DNA from: an uncultured Clostridia bacterium | Lineage (GTDB): Bacteria; Bacillota; Clostridia; Oscillospirales; Acutalibacteraceae | Assembly (NCBI GenBank): GCA_947631855.1 | Contig: CANRMX010000023.1 | Span: 1-32,850, forward strand | Reading direction: 5' to 3' | Length of the DNA: 32,850 nucleotides | In this document: piece by piece, positions 24,863 to 30,526 of the stretch | Layout: the number at the start of each line of letters is the position of its first letter | Position numbering within the stretch: the stretch's first letter is position 1 | Notes under the pieces: generated by a model | Database searches by the model: none | What the model saw: the letters and a program-made list of their open reading frames with translations, nothing else | Told to the model about the DNA's origin: nothing | Made by a program: the position numbers and the translations under genes

Positions 24863-25170
24863 GGTTCCGCCTCCCCGCTTCTAGCAAGAGCGGCCGCGCC
24901 CCGCTCCAGCGCCTGCAGGAAATCGCTGCCGCCGCTGTCCGTGTCGGCCATTTCCCGCAAGCGGTCCAGCGCCTGCAGCCGGTCGTAGAATTTGATCTCC
25001 ATCCCGCCGCCCTTGATCCGCCGGATCTCCGACACGCAGAAAAGGTCCAGATTTTTCACCCGGCAGGAACCGGCGTCCTCATAGAACAGCAGCTTCACCG
25101 CATCGTTGACGCCGCCGAAAGCGATCTTTCGGTAGCCGTCCGCCACGTCGTCTTTTGCCGATCCTTCCAA
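24853..25170 (-). CDS. Phage terminase small subunit-like protein
   Basis: This 105-residue protein begins with TTG four to eight nucleotides after GGAAGGAGGAG. It has a short helical domain with IAFGGVNDAVKLLF near residue 16 and a LDLFCVSEIRRIKGGGMEIKFYDRL region near 45-68, a pattern I associate with small terminases of gut Firmicutes phages. The frame stays open far upstream but overlaps the divergent TM2 genes. It should recognise the packaging site and load the large subunit. Confidence 0.65.
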   Translation of the reverse strand: MEGSAKDDVADGYRKIAFGGVNDAVKLLFYEDAGSCRVKNLDLFCVSEIRRIKGGGMEIKFYDRLQALDRLREMADTDSGGSDFLQALERGAAALARSGEAEPCS

Positions 25171-25184
25171 GAAACTCCTCCTTC

Positions 25185-25204
25185 CCGGCGGAACGTCCCG
25201 CCGG
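25185..25204 (-). other. 7-bp GC hairpin just before the small terminase ribosome binding site
   Basis: Perfect arms at 25185-25191 and 25198-25204 flank a 6-nt loop, directly upstream of the GGAAGGAGGAG site. It could influence translation or be part of a packaging signal. Confidence 0.4.
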
Positions 25205-25212
25205 CACTCCCG

Positions 25213-25251
25213 GGAAAAAACAAAAAAGTTGCCCTCGAAAGGACAACTTTT
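25213..25251 (-). terminator. Intrinsic terminator in the leader of the phage operon
   Basis: Arms 25224-25235 and 25240-25251 pair around CGAA, with one position paired only as a G-T wobble on the minus strand. A long T-run interrupted by a G follows. No minus-strand gene lies upstream, so it is either an attenuator or the end of a lost gene. Confidence 0.7.
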
Positions 25252-25282
25252 CAAAAAAGCCCGAAAAATATTTGCGCCCACC

Positions 25283-25357
25283 CGCCCGCCGCCCTCGCTG
25301 CGCGAGGCGCGCCGCTCCGCGGCGCCGTCGGCTCTTCGAGCCGACGGGCGGCGGGCG
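25283..25357. repeat. Perfect GC cloverleaf (four-way junction) upstream of the terminase
   Basis: An outer stem (25283-25292 with 25348-25357) encloses three perfect hairpins, each with a 3-nt loop: 25293-25298/25302-25307, 25309-25315/25319-25325, and 25327-25334/25338-25345. Almost every base of the 75 nt is paired. It is not a tRNA because it lacks T-loop and anticodon features. It could fold as DNA cruciform or as RNA; its role is unknown. Confidence 0.85.
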
Positions 25358-25401
25358 CCCTGGCAACCTCTTAAATTTCTCTTAAATCTGGCGCGGAAAT
25401 C

Positions 25402-25430
25402 TTGCTTTTCTGGAGAAATAGATGTAAAAT
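25402..25430 (+). promoter_or_regulatory. Promoter of the TM2 gene pair
   Basis: TTGCTT (25402-25407) and TAAAAT (25425-25430) are separated by 17 nt, about 30 nt before the first TM2 start codon. Confidence 0.6.
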
Positions 25431-25461
25431 AAACCCAAACCAATAAGGAGAGGTGTCCGTA

Positions 25462-25773
25462 ATGTCCGATTATCAAAATTATCCGCAGCAGCCCGCCTAT
25501 AATTACCAACCCAACCAGGGGATCGAACCGCCCCCCGGCTATGTGCAGAAAAGCCGGATCGCCGCGGGGATCTTCGCCATGCTGCTGGGGGTCTACGGCA
25601 TCCACAGCTTCTACCTGGGCAATTCCTCCAGAGGGCTCATGCAGCTGCTGATCTCCCTGCTCACCTGCGGCGTCGGGGCCATCGTCATGGCTATCTGGGG
25701 CATCCTGGATGGCATCAAGATCCTGGACGGCCGCATCAACACCGACTTTAACGGCGTGTACCTGAAGGACTGA
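25462..25773 (+). CDS. TM2-domain membrane protein
   Basis: This 103-residue protein has a polar, Tyr/Pro/Gln-rich N-terminus (about residues 1-30) followed by a TM2 domain. The domain is two transmembrane helices with KSRIAAGIFAMLLGVYGIH and FYLGNSSRGLMQL, the hallmark GxxGxHxFYLG pattern. The ATG at 25462 is eight nucleotides from GGAGAGG; a GTG nine nucleotides earlier overlaps that site. TM2 proteins are widespread and poorly understood; a role in envelope stress or surface interaction is only a guess. Confidence 0.85.
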   Translation: MSDYQNYPQQPAYNYQPNQGIEPPPGYVQKSRIAAGIFAMLLGVYGIHSFYLGNSSRGLMQLLISLLTCGVGAIVMAIWGILDGIKILDGRINTDFNGVYLKD

Positions 25774-25810
25774 CCCCAACCGATCCACGAAACGCGAAAG
25801 GAGCTTTCCC

Positions 25811-26365
25811 ATGATTGACAACGAAAACCTGACCCCCGAAAATCCCGCCGAGCCCACTGCCGAGAGCGCCCAGCCGGTGCCGCCCCAGTACGCCCCGCCG
25901 GATTACACCGCTGCCGCCCGGAACGCCGGGGCCGATTACAAGGCCCCTCAGGAGCAGCCCATTCCGCCCGGGTATGCGCCGCCCCAGTACACCCACCCCG
26001 AGTACGCGCAGAATCCCAACCCCAATCCCAATCCTGCGCCCCAGGCCTACCCGGCCTATGATCCGCAGCAGTCCACCTATTATAAGCCCCGGTACGATAC
26101 GCCTCCCGCGGGCTATCAGCAGAAGAGCCGCCTGGCGGCCGGGCTGCTGGGCGTGCTGTTTGGCATGTTTGGCATCCACAATTTCTACCTGGGTTTCAAC
26201 ACCCGGGCCATCATCCAGCTGGTGGTCACCCTGGCCGGCGGCGCACTCACCTGCGGCGTAGCCGCCGTGGCCATGGAGATCTGGGGCCTCATCGAGGGCG
26301 TCCAGCTGATCTCCGGCAACCCCTCCCGGATGTACGACGGCAACGGCGTCATCACGCGGGAATAA
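25811..26365 (+). CDS. TM2-domain membrane protein with proline-rich N-terminus
   Basis: This 184-residue protein has a long disordered Pro/Tyr/Ala/Gln-rich N-terminal region (about residues 1-105) including an NPNPNPNP run, then a TM2 domain with KSRLAAGLLGVLFGMFGIH and NFYLGFNTRAIIQL near 108-145. It lies 37 nt after the first TM2 gene and shares its layout, so the two are probably duplicates in one operon. AAAGGAG precedes the ATG. A strong terminator follows. The function is unknown. Confidence 0.85.
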   Translation: MIDNENLTPENPAEPTAESAQPVPPQYAPPDYTAAARNAGADYKAPQEQPIPPGYAPPQYTHPEYAQNPNPNPNPAPQAYPAYDPQQSTYYKPRYDTPPAGYQQKSRLAAGLLGVLFGMFGIHNFYLGFNTRAIIQLVVTLAGGALTCGVAAVAMEIWGLIEGVQLISGNPSRMYDGNGVITRE

Positions 26366-26375
26366 TTGGCAACAT

Positions 26376-26407
26376 AAAAAAGGGTCTCCCACCGGGAGGC
26401 CCTTTTT
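26376..26407. terminator. Bidirectional intrinsic terminator between TM2 pair and nagB
   Basis: A long stem of AAAAAGGG-x-CTCCC pairs with GGGAG-x-CCCTTTTT around ACC and has T-runs on both strands. It serves the convergent TM2 operon and nagB. Confidence 0.85.
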
Positions 26408-26443
26408 GTGTACCTATTCTCTGTCTTTGCCCGGCTGCGAGGT

Positions 26444-27151
26444 CTACCCCTTCACCAGGATCACCGTCACATCCCGGTGGAGCTGCAGCACCGAGGCCGG
26501 CACCTCCGGGGTGATCTCCCCATACAGCGCCCGGTGCAGGATGTCCCGCTTGTCCGCGCCGGCAATGAGCAGGATCCTTTCCGCCTTGAGGATGGTGCCG
26601 ATGCCCATGGTGATGGCCCGGGTGGGCACGTCCTCCACCCGGTCGAACAGCCGGGAATTGGCCTTGATGGTGCTTTCCGTCAGATTCACCGGATGGACGT
26701 ACCGTGGGAAATCGCCCTGGGGCTCGTTGAAGCCGATGTGCCCGTTGTGGCCCACCCCCAGCAGCTGCAGGTCCACTCCGCCCAGGGAATCGATCAGCGC
26801 CTCATAGCGCCTGCACTCGGCCTCCGGGTCTTCTGCGATGCCGTCGGGCAGATGGGTGTTTTCCTTGGGGATATTCACCCGGTCGAACAGGTGACTGTCC
26901 ATAAAATACCGATAGCTCTGGGGATGCTCCGCGCCCAGCCCGCAGTATTCGTCCAGATTCACGGTGCGCACCCGGGAAAAATCCAGCAGCCCGGACGCGC
27001 AGTCGGCCACCAGCCGTTCATAGGTCCCGATGGGCGAGCTGCCGGTGGCAAGGCCCAGCACGCAGTCGGGCTTGAGCAGGATCTGCCCGCCGATGATCCC
27101 GGCAGCCAGACGGCTCATTTCCTCATAGCTTGCGGTTTCGATGATCCTCAT
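26444..27151 (-). CDS. nagB: Glucosamine-6-phosphate deaminase
   Basis: This enzyme converts glucosamine-6-phosphate to fructose-6-phosphate and ammonia in amino-sugar catabolism. The 235-residue protein has the sugar-phosphate loop GLATGSSPIGTY near residues 33-44, the catalytic NLDEYCGL near 70, and GVGHNGHIGFNEP near 132-144. This length fits the short, non-allosteric form common in Firmicutes. GGAGG precedes the ATG at 27151. There is no nagA in the window. Confidence 0.95.
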   Translation of the reverse strand: MRIIETASYEEMSRLAAGIIGGQILLKPDCVLGLATGSSPIGTYERLVADCASGLLDFSRVRTVNLDEYCGLGAEHPQSYRYFMDSHLFDRVNIPKENTHLPDGIAEDPEAECRRYEALIDSLGGVDLQLLGVGHNGHIGFNEPQGDFPRYVHPVNLTESTIKANSRLFDRVEDVPTRAITMGIGTILKAERILLIAGADKRDILHRALYGEITPEVPASVLQLHRDVTVILVKG

Positions 27152-27187
27152 ATCAGCACCTCCAAAGATTTTGCTTCCCGCAGGCGG

Positions 27188-28555
27188 TCAGGTGGTCTCC
27201 GCCTGATCGCGGGTCAGATTTTTCATCCAGTTAAAGCGGTTGATCTTCACCACCGCCACGAAACACTTGAGAATTTGGTCGCACTTCAGCGCCGCGAACA
27301 CCACCCATGGGGCCGCGCCCAGATGCTGGGCGATGAGGGCGGAAGGCAGCACCACCAGGAAGACGAAGATGGTGTCGTTCTTAAAGACGAAGGAGATGTC
27401 CCCGCCGGATTTCACCAGCCCGAACAAACAGGCCGCCTGATAGCAGGTGCCGATGATGGTCACGGAGATCACGTTGATGAACTGCCGGGAATAGGCCTGG
27501 GCCTCGGGGCTGGCGTTATAGAGGGAGATGAACCAATCCCTGCTCAGGGCCACCGCCGCGCCGGAGATGAGTCCCACAAAGAGGAAGATCATCTGCACGG
27601 TGTAGGCGTATTCCTTCATTTCCGCATACTTGCCCGCGCCCACGGTCTTGCCGGTGATCACCCCCACGGCGGAGGAAAGCCCGTTCATCCACACATAGAT
27701 CAGGTTGTGGAGCATCCCGGTAATGCTGGCTGCGGCGATCACCCCGGCGGAATAAGCCCCCAAGATCTTGGTGTTGGCCAGCATATTCACCGACCACACC
27801 ACCTGCCCGCCGATCACGGGCAGGCCGTAGCGGATAAAATCCCGGAGCAGCCTGCCGTCGGTGTGGAGCAGGTCTTTCCAGCCGAACCGCAGCTTCTGGT
27901 CTTTCAGGAACACATAGAGGGAGCTGACCAGCATCTCCAAAAACCGGGAGATCAGGGTGGCCACGGCGGCGCCCCGCACCCCCATGGCCGGGAAGCCCAG
28001 CTTGCCGAAGATCAGCACATAGTTGAGGGAGACGTTCACCGCCAGGGTCATCAGGGAGATATACAGGCCGATCTTCGCGGTCTCCACGCTGCGCATGGAG
28101 GCGATCATCACTTGGGCGATGCAGAAGAACAGGTATGTAAAGCCCACGATCTGCAAATACACCGCGCCCTCCTGGATCACCCCGGCCTCGGCGGTGAACA
28201 GCCGAATGATGGCGGCGGGGAAAGAGACCGCCAGCAAGGTGGCCACCAGCCCCACCCCAAAGGCCACCTTCACGCCGATAGACACCACCTTGCGGATACT
28301 GGCGGTATCCTTCTTGCCCCAGTATTGGGCGGCCAGGATCAGGATAGCGCCCTCGATGCCGGCCACGAACATCTGCAAAACGGTCTGCATCTGGTTGCCC
28401 ACATACACGCCGGAAATGGCGTTGTCGCCCAGAGAGCCGATCATCAGGTTGTCGGCAAAGTTGACGGCAAAGGTGATCAGATTCTGCAAGCCGATGGGGA
28501 TGGCCAGCATGATCAGATTCCGATAAAACGAACGGTCTCTTGTAAAAAGTCTCAT
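27188..28555 (-). CDS. MATE-family multidrug/toxin efflux transporter
   Basis: This 455-residue integral membrane protein has about twelve hydrophobic segments. It has the duplicated MATE layout, with LAIPIGLQNLITFAVNFADNLMIG at the start of the first half and the corresponding RYGLPVIGGQVVWSVNMLANTKILG near the start of the second (about residue 240). It should export cations or drugs using a Na+ or H+ gradient. It has its own promoter; the gap to nagB is 36 nt, so nagB may be read through from it. The substrate is unknown. Confidence 0.9.
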   Translation of the reverse strand: MRLFTRDRSFYRNLIMLAIPIGLQNLITFAVNFADNLMIGSLGDNAISGVYVGNQMQTVLQMFVAGIEGAILILAAQYWGKKDTASIRKVVSIGVKVAFGVGLVATLLAVSFPAAIIRLFTAEAGVIQEGAVYLQIVGFTYLFFCIAQVMIASMRSVETAKIGLYISLMTLAVNVSLNYVLIFGKLGFPAMGVRGAAVATLISRFLEMLVSSLYVFLKDQKLRFGWKDLLHTDGRLLRDFIRYGLPVIGGQVVWSVNMLANTKILGAYSAGVIAAASITGMLHNLIYVWMNGLSSAVGVITGKTVGAGKYAEMKEYAYTVQMIFLFVGLISGAAVALSRDWFISLYNASPEAQAYSRQFINVISVTIIGTCYQAACLFGLVKSGGDISFVFKNDTIFVFLVVLPSALIAQHLGAAPWVVFAALKCDQILKCFVAVVKINRFNWMKNLTRDQAETT

Positions 28556-28608
28556 GGCATAGCTTCCTTTTTCTGTCCTGTGGGAAACGAATAGAACTTT
28601 CCATAGGC

Positions 28609-28637
28609 ATTATATACCGGAAAAAATCGCTTGTAAA
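28609..28637 (-). promoter_or_regulatory. Promoter of the MATE transporter
   Basis: TTTACA (plus 28632-28637) and a perfect TATAAT (plus 28609-28614) are 17 nt apart on the minus strand. Confidence 0.7.
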
Positions 28638-28684
28638 GCGGTTTTTCCTCCTTTTGGCAGATTTGTCCTCCCCCATTCTGCCGG

Positions 28685-28726
28685 GAAAACCGCAAGCCCG
28701 CCGTCTCCCGAAAGAGAGCGGCGGGC
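28685..28726 (-). terminator. Terminator of the lipoprotein gene
   Basis: Arms 28696-28703 and 28719-28726, extended by an inner CTCTC/GGGAG stem, are followed on the minus strand by GCGGTTTTCC. The stem is strong and the T-tract short. Confidence 0.5.
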
Positions 28727-28732
28727 GGGTGG

Positions 28733-29938
28733 TTATGGCTGTTGGCCGGCGGCGGGCAGGGCGTCCTCCGAATACAGCAGCGCAAGGGTCTCGCTGTCGG
28801 CGACGCCGGTCACCGTGAGCCCGTTGGCCTGCTGGAAGGCCCGGACGCAGTCCTGGGTGTACGTGCCGTAGTAGCCGTCGTATTCCCCTTCCAGATAGCC
28901 CAGCGCCTCCAGCCGGGCCTGCATGGTCTGCACCTCGTCGTTGTTGTCGCCGGGATTCAGCTGGGTATAGGTGACGGCGCTGCTGGCACCGGAAGTCTGG
29001 GCGTCCACCTGGCTGGTGATGTTGTCGATGGGGTCCGGCGCGGAGGAGGCGTTTTCCTCCAGCAGCTCCGGGAACACCGCCGCACTGATCTCATAGGCCA
29101 GGGACACCGCAGTCCTGCCCTGGCGCTGGACAAGGCTTGCCTCCAGCTCGAAGATCCGTCCGCTGGCCACCGCGTGAAAATTCTCAAAGCGGCTGTCCGC
29201 CAGAATTTGGGCCTTCACGCCCGGGGCGCAGAAGATCACATCGGGATTGGAGAGCCGGAGGGATTCAAAATCATACGCGCCGCCGGTGAGGCTGCTGAAA
29301 ATATTGGTAACGCCCGCATAGCTCATGACCGTGCTGGCAAATTGGTCGCCCGTCACCGCCGCGCTGTCCAGATCGTAGAGATAGCACACCGTGGTCACCC
29401 GGTCCTTGGGCACGATGCGGTTGATGTCGTCCAGGGTGGTGAAGATGCTCTGGGCCGCGGCAACGCCGTGCTCCGTGCCGGAATTCCCGCCAAAAGCCGT
29501 GGCTATCTGGGAATACAGCCGCTCAAAATCAGCCCGGTCGGTGGCGGGCGCCACCTGCAATACGGTGAGTCCGGCTTCCTGTAAGCCCGCCGCAAACTGG
29601 GACTGAGAATCCTCCAGCAGCACCAGATCGGGCTCCAGCGCCGCCACTGCCTGCACGTCCGAGGCGTTCACCTTGGTCAGGGAACTCAGCGCGCCTTGGT
29701 CGCAATCCGAGCTGACCGCGCCCAGCTGGGTCTCATAGCCCAGGGCCAGCACCACGTCCGCCAGATTGGGCGACAGCACCGCCGCCTGCTGGGGCCGGGC
29801 GCTCACGGTGACGCCCGCCACCTCCACGGGGAATTCGCCGCTGTCGGCGATCTTATCCACCACGTCCCCCACTTGGGAACAGCCCGCCAGCACCAACAGG
29901 CAGACGGACAAAAGCAGGGCGATCATTTTCTTATACAT
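28733..29938 (-). CDS. Lipoprotein: BtuF/TroA-like solute-binding fold fused to a peptidoglycan-binding domain
   Basis: This 401-residue exported protein has a signal peptide with lipobox LVLAGC, giving a lipidated Cys near residue 20. The main part (about 45-285) reads like a helical-backbone metal/siderophore/cobalamin-binding protein: LSPNLADVVLALGYETQLGAVSS, then ALEPDLVLLE near 100 and LSNPDVIFCAPG near 225. A linker follows, and the C-terminus (about 320-390) is a PG_binding_1 domain (VQTMQARLEALGYL, YGTYTQDCVRAFQQANGL). No ABC permease or ATPase is nearby, so it is an orphan binding protein. I chose the ATG at 29938 after GGAAGGGAG. Confidence 0.8.
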   Translation of the reverse strand: MYKKMIALLLSVCLLVLAGCSQVGDVVDKIADSGEFPVEVAGVTVSARPQQAAVLSPNLADVVLALGYETQLGAVSSDCDQGALSSLTKVNASDVQAVAALEPDLVLLEDSQSQFAAGLQEAGLTVLQVAPATDRADFERLYSQIATAFGGNSGTEHGVAAAQSIFTTLDDINRIVPKDRVTTVCYLYDLDSAAVTGDQFASTVMSYAGVTNIFSSLTGGAYDFESLRLSNPDVIFCAPGVKAQILADSRFENFHAVASGRIFELEASLVQRQGRTAVSLAYEISAAVFPELLEENASSAPDPIDNITSQVDAQTSGASSAVTYTQLNPGDNNDEVQTMQARLEALGYLEGEYDGYYGTYTQDCVRAFQQANGLTVTGVADSETLALLYSEDALPAAGQQP

Positions 29939-29977
29939 GGGAAACAGCTCCCTTCCATTCAAATCCCGTACCCGCTT

Positions 29978-30006
29978 ATTTTACCCCAAAGCGCGAAATA
30001 TGTCAA
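29978..30006 (-). promoter_or_regulatory. Promoter of the lipoprotein gene
   Basis: A perfect TTGACA (plus 30001-30006) and TAAAAT (plus 29978-29983) are 17 nt apart on the minus strand. It is divergent from the tRNA promoter. Confidence 0.7.
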
Positions 30007-30021
30007 CCTTCTGCAAAACCC

Positions 30022-30050
30022 TTGACTTTCCGCCGCCAAAACGCTACAAT
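30022..30050 (+). promoter_or_regulatory. Promoter upstream of the tRNA-Ser region
   Basis: TTGACT (30022-30027) and TACAAT (30045-30050) are 17 nt apart. The first tRNA-like sequence downstream is the half-tRNA at 30142, and the complete tRNA begins 275 nt after the -10 box. Confidence 0.65.
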
Positions 30051-30097
30051 AAAGGAACGCCGGGTATGCGGGCAGATCGCACGGCAAAACGCGGCGG

Positions 30098-30120
30098 CTG
30101 CCAATTTCTGGAATTGGCAG
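30098..30120. repeat. 9-bp perfect hairpin upstream of the half-tRNA
   Basis: Arms 30098-30106 and 30112-30120 (CTGCCAATT/AATTGGCAG) flank TCTGG. No T-run follows on either strand. It lies in the leader between the tRNA promoter and the half-tRNA. Confidence 0.5.
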
Positions 30121-30137
30121 GATTTCCAGCACGCCCA

Positions 30138-30182
30138 ACACGGAGAGTTGTCCGAGTGGTCGAAGGTGCAGCACTCGAAATG
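30138..30182 (+). pseudogene. Duplicated 5' half of tRNA-Ser(CGA)
   Basis: These 45 nt repeat exactly the four bases before the tRNA plus its first 41 nt, through the anticodon loop. The sequence then diverges, so there is no matching anticodon stem, variable arm, T-arm or CCA. The copy is 183 nt upstream of the intact gene. It looks like a recombination core left by an integration in the tRNA. Confidence 0.85.
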
Positions 30183-30262
30183 GTTGACTTCCGTGTCAGC
30201 TTTGTCCACCCGAAAATCCCCATTTTACGGAGCTTTTGCTCAATTCAAAAATCGAATATTTT

Positions 30263-30287
30263 GCTGTTCTGTCCTGCTGTTCTGCCC
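30263..30287 (-). promoter_or_regulatory. Candidate integrase arm-type sites, left pair
   Basis: Two adjacent 12-mers (30263-30274 and 30276-30287) read on the minus strand as GGACAGAACAGC and GGGCAGAACAGC. They are near copies of the direct repeats next to the integrase, in opposite orientation. Confidence 0.45.
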
Positions 30288-30324
30288 TCGGGTTTTTCGC
30301 AGAATTTCAGGCTTAACAATACAC

Positions 30325-30413
30325 GGAGAGTTGTCCGAGTGGTCGAAGGTGCAGCACTCGAAATGCTGTGTTCCCTCAAGGAACCTAGGGTTCGAATCCC
30401 TAACTCTCCGCCA
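30325..30413 (+). tRNA. tRNA-Ser(CGA)
   Basis: This 89-nt class II tRNA has a 7-bp acceptor stem GGAGAGT/ACTCTCC, a D-arm with GAGTGGTCGAAGG, and an anticodon loop CTCGAAA giving anticodon CGA (reads UCG). It has a long variable arm (GTTCCCTCAAGGAAC), a T-arm GGGTTCGAATCCC, and an encoded discriminator G plus CCA. The long variable arm is diagnostic of Ser, and all arms pair. Confidence 0.96.
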
Positions 30414-30455
30414 AAAAGTCCAGTAACCATGCGGGTTTCTGGACTTTTTCCTTTT
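30413..30455 (+). terminator. Terminator after tRNA-Ser
   Basis: Arms AAAAAGTCCAG (30413-30423) and CTGGACTTTTT (30439-30449) form an 11-bp stem followed by a T-rich tract. Confidence 0.75.
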
Positions 30456-30488
30456 CCGGCAAAGTGTTTTCAGAGCACCGCATTTTTA

Positions 30489-30526
30489 GGGCAGAACAAC
30501 ATTTTTTGGGGGCAGAACAACATTTT
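30489..30526 (+). promoter_or_regulatory. Candidate integrase arm-type sites, right pair
   Basis: The 17-mer GGGCAGAACAACATTTT occurs at 30489-30505 and 30510-30526, immediately beside the integrase stop codon. Paired direct repeats next to the gene fit arm-type binding sites of Tn916/lambda-type integrases. Confidence 0.55.

Larger units (their letters stand above)
14906..25170 (-). mobile_element. Reduced PBSX-like phage structural module (packaging, capsid, baseplate only)
   Basis: Fifteen tightly packed minus-strand genes run in classical late-operon order. They are small terminase, large terminase, portal, protease, decoration protein, capsid, two connector-like proteins, a tail-completion-like protein, a 27-residue peptide, LysM protein, hub, spike-like, gp25-like, gpJ-like and XkdU-like. 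Junctions are overlaps or short gaps and no frame is broken. No sheath, tail tube, tape measure, chaperone pair, fibre, holin, lysin, repressor, replication gene or integrase is recognisable, and the flanks are ordinary chromosomal genes. It may be a domesticated particle, a gene-transfer-agent-like system, or a deletion derivative of a contractile prophage. Confidence 0.85.

Noticed and set aside
25283-25357. tRNA gene
   Set aside because: The cloverleaf shape is tRNA-like, but the loops are 3 nt, and T-loop, D-loop and acceptor end signals are missing.
24853-25857. 334-codon minus-strand frame extending the small terminase upstream
   Set aside because: It runs through the cloverleaf, a terminator and the divergent TM2 genes; the TTG at 25170 with a strong ribosome site explains the real gene.
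26408-28594. 728-codon plus-strand frame opposite nagB and the MATE gene
   Set aside because: It covers two well-supported genes on the other strand and their intergenic gap, and has no domain-like pattern.
30142-30260. A second functional tRNA-Ser
   Set aside because: Only the 5' half is present; the anticodon stem cannot close and no T-arm or CCA follows.
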